A stretch of 64,000 nt of DNA from Emydura subglobosa (GCA_007922225.1 ML680053.1:967434-1031433), one strand, 5' to 3'; numbered from the stretch's first letter, positions 22,390-34,546 are shown. The notes: generated by a model not told the origin, from the letters alone. A program made the numbers and translations.

Positions 22390-23980
22390 ATGTGGATGTT
22401 TTCAACTAATTTAGACCCCAACATTTTATATGTACACTTGCGATTGTTTTCCAGTGTGCATTACTTTGCATTTATCAGCATTGAGTTTCCTCTGCCATTT
22501 AGTTGCTCCATCTCTGTTTTGTGAGATTCCTTTGTAACTCTACAATCTTCTCCCATGACAGCTTACTTTGCTTAAGAACCTCTGGTGAGGGACCTTGTCA
22601 AAGGCTTTCTAAAAATCTAAGTACACTATAACCAATAGATCACCCTGGTCCACATGCTTGTTGACCCCTTCAAGTATTCTGGTAAATTGATCAGGCATGA
22701 TTTCCCTTTACAAAAACCATGTTGACTCTTCCCCTAACAAATCATATTAATCTTTGTGTCTGATGATTCTGTTCTTTATAATAATTTCAATCAATTGTCC
22801 AGGTTCTGAAGTTAGGCTTATCAGCCTTTAGTTGCCATGGTCGCCTCTGGAGCCTTTTTTTAAAGTTGGCAGTCTATTAGCTATTCTCCAGTCATCTGGT
22901 ACAGTCATTCTGGTACAGAATCTGATTTAAATGATAGGTTACATACCTGTAGACTATGAAATTCAAGCTAGACTGGGCCTACTTATAACATTAAGCTATC
23001 AAATATTACTAATAAGATTCATATTGCAAAAGTATGGTGGTGGCTGGAAATCCCTTTAGAAAAGTAGTGATTGCTTCTTACTGCATTACATATGTACTGT
23101 TTATTCTCCTTTTGATTTTTTGCCAAATAGGATGTAACTTCCACTTTTTAAACAATGCCTTTTTGCTCTAACTGCTTCTTTTGCTGTGTTGTTTAGCCAC
23201 GGTGGCACTTTTTTGGACATCTTTCTATGTTTTTTAATTCAGGGCATACATTTTAATATGGTGTCTTTAAAACGTTTCCATGCAGCTTGCAGGGATTTCA
23301 CTTTTGGCACTGTAGCTTTTAATTTCTGTTTAACTAACGTCTTCACTTCTGTGTAGTTCCCTTTTCTGAAATGGAATGCTACCATGGTGGGCTGCTTTGG
23401 TGTTTCCCCTCCAGCGATGTTCAGCTACATTCACCTCTTGGACCACATCCTGTCCTCCACTTAGGACTAAATCAAGAATTGCATCTCCTCTTCTGGGTTC
23501 CAGGACAAGCTGTTCCAAGAAGCAGTCATTTAAGGTGTCCAGAAGCTTTATCTCTGCATCCCATCCTGAGGTGACGTGTACCCAACCAAAATGAGGATAG
23601 GTGAAATCCCCCATTATTATTGTTTTGTGTTTTTATAGCCTCTTTAATCTCCCTTAGCATTTCACAGTCACTATCACAATCCCAGTCAGGTGGTTGGTAG
23701 TATATCCCTACTGCTATGTTCTTATTATTCAAGCATGGAATTACTATCCATAGAGATTCTATGGTAGAGTTTGGTTCATTTAAGATTTTTACTTCATTTG
23801 ACTCTATGCTTCTTTCACATGTAGTGCCACTCCCCCACCAATATGACCTATTATGTCCTTCAGATATATTTTCTACCCTGTTATTGTGTCCCATTGATAA
23901 ATTTTGTACCCTGCTATTACTGTGTCCCAATGTTTGGGAGAGGTAACAGGAGAAGGATGAGGATAGGCCAGGATTCACTC
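22390..23980 (-). mobile_element. CR1 LINE, minus strand, broken ORF2
   Basis: Read on the minus strand, this covers part of the CR1 endonuclease and RT. The endonuclease part (about 23978-23330) has a 'GDF.YPHFGW'-type motif and downstream 'ILDLVLSGGQD'. The RT part (about 22900-22390) is short and decayed. Multiple frameshifts make it inactive. A plus-strand relative of the endonuclease part lies at 31010-31435. Confidence 0.75.
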
Positions 23981-24154
23981 AGATCTTTAGTCTCCTGCTT
24001 TTGTGGAATCGGGCCTACTGCACCGTAAAGGTTCAGGAAGAGAGAAGCACATAAAAAGAACCCAATATCATGTATTTCTTTCTTATAGTTTCATGACTTG
24101 AGGGTCTATAACTTCTGATTTGTCAAGATCTCTAGGGGTTGTAGATGTGTGTTC

Positions 24155-24435
24155 ATTATGTTGTGAAGGCAAAAACCCTAACGGGGTTCAAAAATGACTT
24201 AGATAAGTTCCTCACGGTAGGTCCATCGATGGCTATTAGCGAAGACAATCAGGGATGCAACCTCATGCTCTGGATGTTGCTAAACTTCTGACTGCCAGAT
24301 GCTGGGAATGGACAACAGGGGATCACTTGATTGCCTGTTCTGTTCATTCCTTCTGAAGCACCTGGCATTGGCCATGGTCAGAAAACAGGACACTAGGCTA
24401 GATGGACCATTGGTCTGACCCACTATGGCCATTCT
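24155..24435 (+). mobile_element. CR1 LINE 3' end
   Basis: It opens 'gtgaaggcaaaaaccctaac' and ends with the CR1 3' tail 'ctgacccactatggccattc'. The same junction to the following unique sequence recurs at 38440, part of the segmental duplication. Confidence 0.7.
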
Positions 24436-24770
24436 TCTCTTCAGCAAAAATTAGAGAAGAATCCATTTTTGCCTCTGAGAAGGCTGTAATAGGAGTTAAT
24501 ATACTTCCCTTATTTAAGAATCAAGTTCTACACATGAGCAATGACGTGAAAAAGTACTAAGGGCTGGAGTGAGAGGCAAAATAACAGTTGCAAAACAGTT
24601 TGATCCATTGGTGGATCAAATTCAAAAGAAGTCTTGAAACTAAGCCAGGAAATCGGTCAGACTGAATGTCACATGATCCTTCAGAATAAACTTGGGCTGT
24701 AAAAATAAGAAGAAAAAGTTAGAATTTCAAATTAAAGATCGAAGTAAAAAATATAGCAGGTGCTAAAATA

Positions 24771-25084
24771 GTGTAACCCTTCTGCCAGACGGAGGCGGCA
24801 GCGACAAGGGCCGGGGTCAATATCTAGGGGTTCCTGGTTTGGGAAAGAGTGTGAACAGAATTCATGAACACAATGAGCAGAACCCAATCCACTCCACCCC
24901 ACAGTATGTGGGGAATTTCCTTCGCCTCTCGCTTCTCCTTGCCCTACCGACTGTTGGAGCAGCACCTGCACTGTTCGCCTCTCCGTGGTGGGGCTTGCCT
25001 GGCCCCCTCCGCCGGCTCCCGCTGGGCTCAGCTAGCGCTTGCCAGCTGTCAATCGCTGGGCGAGACTCAACCCTGCTGCTGGCT
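24771..25084. other. GC-rich segment of unknown origin
   Basis: This is unlike its AT-rich neighbours. It starts just past the end of the duplicated block and runs into a CR1 3' end at 25085. Reading frames of 80-120 codons exist on both strands but resemble nothing I know. It may be an LTR or MITE fragment. Confidence 0.3.
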
Positions 25085-25285
25085 GGGGGTGGTGAAGCAA
25101 TGGAATGGGTTACCGAGGGAGGTGGTGGAATCATCATGGGACCATCCTTGAAGGTTTTTAAGGTGCAGCTTGACAAAGCCCTGGCTGGGATGATTTAGTT
25201 GGACTTGGTCCTGCTTTGAGCAGGGGGTTGGACTAGATACCTCCTGAGGTCCCTGCCAACCCCCATCTTCTATGATCCACACTGC
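25085..25285 (+). mobile_element. CR1 LINE 3' end
   Basis: It encodes the CR1 ORF2 C-terminus ('WNGLPREVVES'-type, mutated), then the 3' UTR 'gttggactagatacctcctg' and the terminal 'atcttctatgatcc'. It is nearly the same subfamily as 37680-38230 and 49835-51275. Confidence 0.85.
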
Positions 25286-25407
25286 CATTTTTAGCCTTGC
25301 AGTCTGAGACCCACGACCATTGCAAACCTCTTCATCTTTGACTCTGTTAAAACCATGACCCCGTCCTCTCCTGGCTGCACAGTGGCCTGGCATCCCAAAG
25401 CCTCCTG

Positions 25408-25678
25408 TGTTGAGTTCTATTCAGATGAGAGTACATCTTTCATCAGAACAGACTAAGCACAGCTCTGCTGCCGTTTGTTCATACAACAAGGGCGACAACA
25501 TCCCATTAACCCTGCAATTAATACTGAAGTGATTTCTAACCCAATCCCAGCCAAACGGACCGTTTCCCATCATGCTGAGCACCTAGTTGTACTCATGCAG
25601 ATACAGAGCCCATGCAAATAAAGTGCCCCCCACTTTCAGCCGGCTGAGCAGGGGAGGGCCACTCATACCCTGCTTACA
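25408..25678 (-). mobile_element. 3' LTR of the Ty3/Gypsy element
   Basis: On the minus strand it starts TGTAAGCAGGG at 25678, directly after a purine-rich tract (ATGGGGGGAGGA, 25690-25679) of polypurine-tract type. The other end is set at a CA near 25408 and is approximate. It follows the integrase region, as a 3' LTR should. No matching 5' LTR was found near 31 kb. Confidence 0.5.
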
Positions 25679-26249
25679 TCCTCCCCCCATCTGAGAATTG
25701 GTAATCCCAGCGAAACATGCTCCAGATTATACCAACCACATGAGTTCTCACCAAAGGGTCTGAGGAAACCTACTATGGCTCCCTCAAGTCTTTGAGCTAA
25801 GTGTATTACTTCCTCACTGTGCATCATAAATTAACCTGTTAACTGGCCTTATAACTCTATCGTGCCTATTGAGCATGGGTGTGGCAGGTGCGGGGGCAAC
25901 GTCTTCTTGGGGTAGGGATGGTGAGGGTTCCTTTGAGGGTCCCTTGGCTACAGGAACAGATTCCGGCATCTTTTGTTCTGGTCTTGACAGATCCAGGGCA
26001 CCAGGGACACCACCCACCTGTATGGCCCCACTTTCCAACAGCTAAGTCATGTCATCACTGGTCTGTTGTTCTTCCATGAGGTCTGAGAGTGTTGGTGGGG
26101 CAAGATCATTGTCTCAGCCCGGACCCACTGTTGGTGTGGGTGTGCCAACAACAGGGGTACACTGCTGGAGTGTCCTTGTCTTCAGACTCACTCTCAGATG
26201 CGCTCTGTATCGATGGGTTAACCCCTGGGTGCCCACTGCATGTGTTGGG

Positions 26250-27350
26250 TTGCTGATTCGATCCAGCGCCTCTTTTTCACCCTGGTCCCATGTCATGGTC
26301 CATTCCATCAGGGGTGCCTACCAATTCTCCCACTAGTACTAAGAGGTTTCTATGTACCGTCTTCATTTCCCCTGGCCCTGCCTCAGGTGTAATCTTGTAA
26401 ACTGGCAGATCTCCCAGCTTCTCCACCACCAGGTAAGGTATTGCCTTCCATCGGTCGGCTATCTTGGGTTTGCTAGCAACACCCAGGTTTCGTAGTAGAA
26501 CTCTGTCTCCTGGCTGGAGGTCCTGCAACCACATCCTAGTATCATACCGGTGCTTGTTTCTATCTGAGTTATTGCGGCAGCAGCTGTAGGGAAGCGATAT
26601 GCATCCCGGAGTTTTTAATTTAGTTGTTAGACATACTTTTGATGTGTCTCATAGCTAGTTCCATCCTCAGACATGCCAAAGCACAAAAGTCTGCAGGTAA
26701 TCTTGGTTCACGCCCAAACATCAAGAGATACGGAATGATGCCTGAAGCATTTTCCTTATGGCATTGTAGGAATCACCTACAATTGAGGAATCACCTTGCG
26801 GATGTTAAGGAGTGGTCCTAGACTTATTAATTCCAGCCATCCTCAGCACTGCCTTCAGAAGATGACTCTCAAAGTCCCATCTCTGCTCAGAGTGTATCCG
26901 AGCCAGCAATCTATACACTGAAATATCTCCCACAACACTCGAAGAACACTGGCAACTTTCTGGTCACGTGGGGTAGGCCTGCACAGACCGTGTAAAATGG
27001 TCCATCACCACTAAGATTTTTCCTGTCCTCTTCCAAAGACAAGAAGTGGATGCATCCCAGCTGCAACGGTTGCTGTTGGTGATATTCTTCAGATACACCG
27101 CTCTGGTGGGCAACGCTTTCCTTTGAAAACACCAAGCGCAGATCTCACATTTCTTGAGAACATCCTCAGCCATCCAGGACCAATAGAACCTACTACAAAT
27201 GAGCTCCAGGGTTCTTTCCATTCCCAGATATCCAAAGTCATCACGCAGGGCCCTCATGCCCAGGGCTCTGAACTCTTTTGGTAGCACTAGTTGTGTTTGT
27301 TGCTTTTGTAAGGGGTCTGTGGTGATCCATTGCAGTACCCTCTGAATCAC
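26250..27350 (-). pseudogene. Ty3/Gypsy integrase remnant
   Basis: The H2C2 zinc-binding part with 'CEICAWCFQRK' is followed by the start of the catalytic core, 'VVMDHFTRSVQAYPT' (Asp of the DDE triad visible). The frame then breaks. About 26534-26277 encodes the C-terminal 'LQPGDRVLLRN...IADRW' domain typical of chromovirus-like and vertebrate Gypsy integrases. Confidence 0.85.
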
Positions 27351-27399
27351 TCTTAGTTTGCCCCATTCTCTCTATAGTAGTTTGCACTTGGGGTTAGAT

Positions 27400-29171
27400 G
27401 GAATCATTGTAGCAGGATTTTGTCCCTCTCTTTCGACAAGTAGTGTGTCATGAATGTCAACATCTTGCAGCTGGGCTTTTTGTCAGTCGGCAGCACTGAG
27501 CATGGGCAATGGAGATTGGTCCAACACAATATAATTCACTGCAGCAGATGACATCCTTTCAGGGGGCAGGCCCAGAGTTTCTGCCACACAACCATGAAGG
27601 CTTCTCTGGTCCCCTTGCTCTTCACAGCTCCCTCTGCAAATAGCTCTCACTCCATCCATAGGAATCACAGCAACGTCCAATGCTTATGGGAGCCGGGACA
27701 ATGCATCCGCATCTACATTGCTTGTCCCTGATCGGTATTGAATGCTGAACTCGTAGCTGGCCAATTTGGCCACCCATCTCTGCCTGGTAGCTGAGCACTT
27801 GTTAACGCATAAGTCAGTGGATTTTTTTATGTCCATACATGAAATTGAGCTCCATACAACAGTCTCGAAACTTCTCAGTGATGGCCCACTTCAAAGCCAA
27901 GAATTCCTAAACCCTCCAAACTGGCACCTGTGTGTAGGACAAATGGTTTTCATGGGTCAGCAAGGACCAGGTCTGGAGCATAACTTAGGCAATTAAGGAT
28001 TTCTCAAAAGGCCCTTTCACATTTCTCGTCCCATCGTGATCTAAAGGTCTGTAAGGGACCATAGAGTCTCAGCTCAGGAGGCCCTGGAGACCTCCCTTTA
28101 TTCTTGGTCTTTGATTTGTTCTTGCTGGATGGGTATCTCCTGGTAAGATCATTCAGAGGCTTTACGTCAACATAATTCTTCACAAACCCGTAATAGTAGC
28201 CACTAAATCTGAGAAAAGTTTTAAGCTCTCTGTAATTTCTTGGGCATGACCATGTAGTGAATGCTTCTATTTTATCCAGATTGGTGCCCACACCCTCTTG
28301 GGACACGATGTGACCCACGTATTTCACTTATGTTCTGCAGAGCTGGCATTTATCACTTGAAAGTTTCAGTCCATAAGAATTCAACCTGTCTATCACTTTT
28401 TGAAGTCTTTCTTCATGCTCCTCCAGGGTTCTTCCAAACACAATCAGGTCATACCAACAAACTAAGACTTGTACTAAATTCATGTCTCCCATAATTCTCT
28501 CCATAAGTCATTGTAATGTGGCTGGTGCCCCCAAAATCCTTGGGACATGTGTTCAAACTGATAGAAGTCTAATTGGCAGATGAAGCCTGTCTTTTCTTTA
28601 TCTTCCTCTCCCAGAGGAATACCTGGTGTATTGGTCAACTACATTGTATCTATTTAAGGTGCTTTAGTCAATACACATCCTGATTTTTCCACTTTTATTA
28701 CAGACCACCACAATGGGAGAGGCGTATGGGCTGTGGGACTCTAATTATGCCATTCTCAAGCAGCTCCTGGAGATGGTGTCGCACGTCGTCCATTTCTGAG
28801 AGAGCAATCTTCCTAGATCTCTGCCTGAAGGGTCGGGAGTCTTGGAGCCTGATGTTGTGTTCCACTCCTCTTGCACATCCCACGTCCAACTCATCTAGTG
28901 ATAATACCCTGGATCTTTCACTAAGCTTCTTCCTCTGGTGGTCCTTCCACTCTTCAGACAGCGGCGAATCTCCAAAGTCAAACCTTGCAGGATCTATTGC
29001 CAGAACTTCAGTTTCAGGCTGGGGTCTCATAATTGTTTCAGGCTCAAAGAGGTCTGCTATCTTCTGCCTTTGCTTCACGATGACATTATGACTTGTTTCA
29101 TTAGCCATCACTATAATCACCTTTTCCTGGGCTTCAGCAGGTAGGGTGATGACTCCACTGGGGACTAGCAC
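27400..29171 (-). pseudogene. Ty3/Gypsy reverse transcriptase/RNase H remnant
   Basis: At the N-terminal side is a linker ending 'LQELLENGIIRVPQPIRLSH' (28.7 kb), the usual opening of the RT domain. Later comes the thumb/connection with 'KYVGHIVSQEGV' and 'FLRFSGYYYGFVKNY' (28.3 kb). The central palm with the catalytic YxDD lies in degraded sequence at 28.4-28.7 kb and is not readable in one frame. RNase H follows at about 27.5-28.0 kb, degraded. Confidence 0.8.
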
Positions 29172-29479
29172 TCATTCAGGGAGCCCGCCTTCAGCCGGGT
29201 GCTCTACCATTGCTAACTACCTGTTATTGCCTTTTAAACAGGTACTCACAACAGGCACTTCTCACTCTGCCCTTGCAAACACCATTATGGGGGTTACATC
29301 TGCGTACCTCGGGGCTCCCATTGGTAGCTCAGACATCTTCTTAGTGCTCTCAATTTTCCTGTAGGCTTCAGCACACAGCGTTTGCATCATCAGCGTGTTT
29401 AGGTACTGGTCCCCAGCTGGTTGTCTGCAGTAGTCAGTGAGTACCTTGGAGAGACCGGAGTTGGTCCCTATCAGCCCAG

Positions 29480-29749
29480 ACACATTGGAGATCCCCCTAG
29501 GGTTGGGGCATATTAAGGCAGCAGTTTCCCACTCTTCCCTGCCCTGGCCACCTCCTCTGGAAATTTCAGGTGCCCTACGACATACCCTTCGCAGGGGTAT
29601 TCGTCCATGCCGAGGCCACACAGACCAAGCTCTGTCAGGGGCAGGATAGGCAGGTGACTGAGCATCTGTTGGTGGAGTGACTGACACACAAGAGTCCCCT
29701 GAGATCCAGTATCAAGCACTGCTCTCCATTCTGTCCTTTCGATCCTCAC
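29480..29749 (-). pseudogene. Ty3/Gypsy protease remnant
   Basis: It contains 'WRAVLDTGSQGTLV', a retropepsin active site with the DTGS motif intact. A stop or frame change follows downstream. It lies between the CCHC knuckle of gag and the RT, the expected place. Confidence 0.8.
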
Positions 29750-29778
29750 TGGGACCTCTGCTCAAGGTCCTATCAACC

Positions 29779-30871
29779 CTACGGATTCCCAGCTGGACAG
29801 TCATTTCCAGGGGAGGCTTCAAATCCTGTGGGCCTGGGTGACCCCTTTCCAAGCTCTTCTGGAAGTTCCTTGAACCCCCCTCCCTCACAATGGTCCCTCA
29901 GCTTTCCATACACGAAGGAGGGATTTACGTCATTATGACACTTGACCGCACTGTGTCCATCCTGGCCACACCAGTAGCAGAAGGATTGTCCCTTCCCCCT
30001 TCGCTTGGGTGGGATGGTGGCTCTAAATGCTGACTTCTCCCTCACCACAGCCAGGGGCTCCCTATGCCTGAAAGTCTGAGCTCGCTCAATGGTAGTGTTT
30101 AGCTCAGCTAACTCTTCTGTCAGGACCTGCATTTGCTGGGCCAGTTCTTCTCTGGTGCTCACCGTCTGTACACGTGCTGCGCTAGCTGGTTCAGCAGGTT
30201 GGGCTTCCCAGAGATCGCTGGCCTCTCTTCCTCCTCTCTGACCTCTTTTACCAGCTGGGAGTAACCCGGGGGATTTTCCAGTTGTCCCCTTACCCGGAGA
30301 TGAAGTAGAATTGGGCTCCGATACGGAATTCCTCTCACAATTTGGGCCATTCTAGTCTGGTCCGTTTGCTCAGCAGTCCCTGCTCCCCTCATGACAGCTC
30401 CCTGCAACAGTTTCTCAAACCTCTCTAGATCGGCTGAAACCTCCTCACTCTTTTGCTGTCTGGTGTCGAGGAACTTACACTAGATGTCCTCAGAGCCCTC
30501 CGCGCTCCCAAAGGTGTGACTGAGGGCCTCTAGGCAGTCCTTCCCACTGAGCTCAGAGTAGGTGAGCTTCAGGATGCGAATCACGTCTAATGCCGGGATC
30601 CTGAGGCTCTCCAGTCGACGTCTTCACTTCTCTGCATCTGGTGCTGCCCACTCCTGCAGCCGTTCAGCGGTGTGTTCCAAGCCGGGCTTACACTCCTCTT
30701 CCCCAGGTATTGGGACGGGACCCCAACAACTAACCTTAACTTACAATAGGAGCTTGATGTAGCTTGGGACAGCATGACCCTTTCCAATGCTTGCCCCAGG
30801 GCTGAGGCTGCAGCCCCCAGATTTGGGGCTGCTGAGTCAAGACCTAACAAACCCGGCAGATTAGCCATCAT
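29779..30871 (-). pseudogene. Ty3/Gypsy gag remnant, PNMA-like
   Basis: The N-terminal frame starts at an ATG near 30871. The middle part has 'PPGYSQLVKEVREEE', similar to the capsid C-terminal lobe of PNMA/Gypsy gag. The C-terminal part has one CCHC zinc knuckle, C-x2-C-x4-H-x4-C ('CYWCGQDGHSAVKC'). The three frames are separated by shifts, so it is not translatable as one protein. Confidence 0.75.
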
Positions 30872-31009
30872 ACCACTGCAATTTCCTCCCCCTATTACAA
30901 TTTGGATTTCCCAACTTAATGGATCACTTAAGATGTGCTTGTGAGGGGCACTGACCCAAGGATGCCAGACTAGGCCCCAACCCAGTCACCTGGGAAATTA
31001 CTACCAAAC

Positions 31010-31435
31010 ACCTGACCAGGTTGGTGATAGTGACTGGGAAATACTCAGGGAGATTAAAGAGGCTATAAAAATAAAAAAACCCAATAATAATGGGGGATTT
31101 CTACTATCCTCATATTGATTGGGTACATGTCACCTCAGAACAGGATGCAGAGACAACATTTCTGGACTCCTTTAATGACTGCTTCTTGGAGCAGCTAGTC
31201 CTGGAACCCACAGGAGGAGAGGCAACTCTTGATTTAGTCCGAAGTGGAGGACAGGATCTGGTCTAAGAGGTGAGTATATTTCTGAACCGCTTGGTAAATT
31301 GGGACCATAAACATGATAAAATTTAACATCCCTGGGAGAGGGACGACACCAAAGCAGCCCATCATGGTAGTATTTCATTTCAGAAAGGGGAACTACACCA
31401 AAAGGAGGGCGTTAGTTAAACAGAAATTGTAAGTT
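31010..31435 (+). mobile_element. CR1 LINE endonuclease fragment
   Basis: It encodes, with stops, the endonuclease-type segment beginning GDFYYPHIDW. It matches the minus-strand copy at 23330-23700 in inverted orientation ('gggagattaaagaggctata' is shared). Confidence 0.75.
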
Positions 31436-31515
31436 ACGGTACCAAAAATGAAATCCCTGCATGGAAACTTTTTTAAGACCCCATACTAGAGGCTCAGTGT
31501 AAATGTATACCCCTC

Positions 31516-31963
31516 TAACAGGTCCGGTGCTACTGCCTCCCTCTTCCTGTCCCCTCTGGACCAAAAAGGAGGTGAGGATGCACAGATTTGTTGTCACCAG
31601 TGATTTATTTACAGTGTGCGTCTGAAGTACCCACCGCACACAGTGCCCTGCCTGGGCCAGTCCTCGCAGGGGGCTACTCAAGGCCAGGGAGACAGGCAAT
31701 CCCTCTGTCCCTCCCTAGACTCCTTTCCCCTCTGTCCCTTCCCAAACCCTTTGGCCTGGCTTATAAGCCTTCTATGGCTTCACGGACAGCTGCCACTCGT
31801 GGGCTACTTACTTCCCTGGGAAGCTGTTCAATCTGCGCCTCTGCCCAGCTGCCTCCCCTCAGGCAATCAACCCCAACCCAGCCACTCGCTCTGCTGCCCT
31901 GCTGCTAGCTATGCTAACGTGGCAGGGGGCTGGCAAGGGGGTTCCCGTCCCCGCACCCTGTCA
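31516..31963 (-). mobile_element. Retroviral-type LTR, minus strand
   Basis: The ends are TGACAGG (minus, at 31963) and CCTGTTA (minus, at 31516), a short inverted repeat. A TATA-like 'cttataag' lies near 31760 and AATAAA (minus) at 31609-31604, in the right order for minus transcription. The length is 448. ACCCC occurs near both sides but target duplication is not certain. Confidence 0.6.
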
Positions 31964-32186
31964 ACCCCAAATTAAAAAAAACATAGTAAGAGGACTGTAT
32001 CAAGGCACTGTGGTCTTCCTTGGAACCTGGGCCCGAGGAAGGGCCACAAAGCCCCAGCTGGACCGATCAGACCTCAGGTTAAATGGTTCCAGATGGTTGA
32101 GGGGATACTTTCACCACCCCCTTCTACAGCTCGCGGTGGAGGAAGGGTATCATAATGATGGTCTCCCATGTCTTGGTGCCTTACAA

Positions 32187-33317
32187 TCATGGGTACCATG
32201 GATATATAGTCTCCAATATTAGTATCTGTACCTGGCTGGGTCTCGGTTTCAGCTTATACTTGTTACTTTTACACTGAATTTGTGTGAGGGGGGTCTCTTT
32301 ATGAGACAATAATGCTTTCAGTGGTAACCCCAGTGGGGGAATATAGACAAGGAATGGTGGTGTGCTTCGGATAATCAAATCTTGATAAGCTGGGTCAGAC
32401 AGGATGGTGGTGATGTTTTCAATGGTGGGAATAGGGGAAATCACTTGATTTCCAATTAACGTAGGTTGTTTTGGGGTAAAACAAAAATTTGGGTCTGTGA
32501 CCTGACACTCCAAGGGACCATAGTGGTACCTTCTTTGATTGGTTACCATGCAAAATTGACCATTTCCAGCATAGGACACCCTCTCCATTGGAGTTCTCCA
32601 CTTCGTCAGCCTCACCAGGCATGACGAGGATGATTCGTTTTGTAACTCTCCCTGTAATCCACACCTGACAGTGTCTGTCTTGAATACATCGCACCTACAG
32701 ATGTACTGAGGCCCTTTTTTAGAGCAACAGGCCATCTGTGGAGTTTTCCAAGTCTGAGTTGGCGTGTGATAGACCACCACCATCAAGGGAGGCACATTGA
32801 CAACATCTCTGTAAATGTCACCTTCCAGGTGACCTATGGACTGAAAAGCTGCCCATTGCTTGTACACATCCTTGTCTGGATTAAACACTGTTAAAGAAAC
32901 AGTGAATGAGACATACAAGGACCGTGCCATTGTACAATCTTTGGGAAAATAACACCTGTCTCGGTTGGGGTGGGGTGTCACAGATCCCATCTGTCATCGT
33001 TCCCAATGACAAATGCTGGCATAGATCCAAACACGTGGATCGCTCCCTTTCCGGCCTTTGAAAACACTTCGGGCAATACCAACTTAGTAATTGCTCATCC
33101 TTCATTAGGTCTGCAACCTTTCCCAATCTCCTGTCTCTCCCTTCCAACTCCAAACAATGTTTACCGCCGCATTAGCACTTAAAGCATTTACAAGGTAAAG
33201 GAATGAGTCCATAGAAGTATTTCCCAGTGGTTTGGTATGTATATCCAAGGTAGTCTTATGGCCTGGATCCATCATAAGAATCTGTTCCACTCTTTTCTTA
33301 GGTGCGTTTTGCTTCAA
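32187..33317 (-). pseudogene. Unidentified glycoprotein-like (possible env) reading frame
   Basis: A 267-codon open frame (32990-32187) is preceded by a shorter related frame (about 33317-32900) shifted by one or more indels. It has many cysteines, several N-glycosylation sequons (NESS, NITT) and a CC pair. It lies 220 bases before an LTR in the same orientation, the position of a retroviral envelope gene. I do not recognise the family: no furin site, fusion peptide or C-terminal membrane anchor is visible. It could also be a non-retroviral gene relic. The upstream part is broken. Confidence 0.4.
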
Positions 33318-33439
33318 ATGTTCTCCTTAAAAGATCATATAGATACATATTGTTAAAAAACAACAGCTCTAGAAACACATGTGGAAGGTGGAAATCTTCC
33401 ATGGCTGTTGCTTAATTTTGTCTGTCTGCAGACTTAGCT

Positions 33440-33965
33440 ATGGGCCTTTCTGCCTAGATTTTTATCATCATTAGCTGGCTTCAAGACTGAGCTTGACAAG
33501 TTTATGGAGGGGATGGTATGTTGGGAGAGCCTAATTTGGCAGTTAACTGATCTTTGACTACTAGCAGTAAATATGCCCAGTGGCCTGTGATGAGATGTCA
33601 GATGCGGTGGGTTCTGAGTTACTCCAGAGAATTCTTTCTGGGTGTCTGGCTGGGGAGTCTTTCCCACATGCTCCGGGTTCAGCTGATCGCCATATTAATG
33701 ATCGGGAAGGAATTTTCCCCAGGGCAGATTGGCAGAGGCCCTGGGGGTTTTTCACCTTCCTCTGCAGCATGGGGCATGGGCCACTTGCTGCTGGATTCTC
33801 TGTACCTTGTCTTTAAACCATTATTTGAGGACTACAATAACTCATTCAGAGGTTAGGGGTCTATTACAGGAGTGGGTGGGTGAGGTTCTGTGGCCTGTGT
33901 TGTGCAAGAGGTCAGACTAGATGATCGTAATGGTCCCTTCTCACCTTAAAGACTATGAGTCTGTG
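33440..33965 (+). mobile_element. CR1-like LINE 3' end
   Basis: It opens with 'tcaagactgagcttgacaag' (a CR1-like ORF2 C-terminus) and ends with the 3' tail 'ctagatgatcgtaatggtcc' and 'ttaaagactatgagtctgtg'. It is a subfamily distinct from the 49.8-kb copy. Confidence 0.65.
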
Positions 33966-34546
33966 AATCTGAGCACTTCAAAGGAAAGAGAAATGAGATT
34001 AGTGCCAGTTGCCTGGGGTGACTAGAATTTCCCCTACAAATCCAGGACTCATTTGTCTGTGAAGAAAACAAAAAACAAGTTAATTTCAAGCAAAACTGCA
34101 TCTTAAATGCATATCAATGCTTATCAAAAAGCAGGGTTACAATTCAAGAGCTTGCCCATTAACGTCTGAGTCAGTTTCACTCTGTTACAATTAAAATAGC
34201 AATAAGGTCAGAGCAATCAACAGCCATGGAGAAGTTTGATGTTTACTGGTTATTTTAAGAAAGCTGTAACCCCAAAAAAAGCATTAAAAAAAATCCTTTC
34301 ATATCAAGTTATAATTTAGGTCCTGCAGGTTGCAGCATCTTTGTGCATATAAGGTGGAGCATTGGGAGTTGGGCTGTACTCCTGGGTGGAAATGTGAGAT
34401 GCTGCAGTATCTACCACCTGTGCAAATTAGGGGTGTCCTTTTGGCTGCCACGCCTTCAGCCCAGCATGACCACTCAGCTGTGTCAAATATGGAGCAGCCC
34501 CTTCTCTGAACGGTAACTCAGGGTTCTCTTTCTGTGTCCCTTCAAG

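Larger units (their letters stand above)
19675..24770 (+). repeat. Segmental duplication, copy A
   Basis: From 'atccaggactcctc' onward this block (SPCS2 intron 4 end, exon 5, CR1 and unique flank) matches 34037-38775 in the same order and orientation. The clearest matching parts are 19675-20325 with 34037-34655, 23756-24150 with 36620-37640 (an LTR inserted in the second), and 24440-24766 with 38455-38772. About 2 kb (20325-22390) is missing from copy B. Confidence 0.8.
25408..30960 (-). mobile_element. Ty3/Gypsy (Metaviridae) retrotransposon, 5'-truncated, inactive
   Basis: Minus-strand order is gag, protease, RT, RNase H region, integrase, polypurine tract and 3' LTR, as in Ty3/Gypsy elements. 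All domains carry stops or frameshifts. The gag-like part resembles that of PNMA-type domesticated genes, which derive from this clade. The 5' LTR and primer-binding site are missing; upstream of gag the sequence passes into a CR1 copy near 31 kb. Confidence 0.8.
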
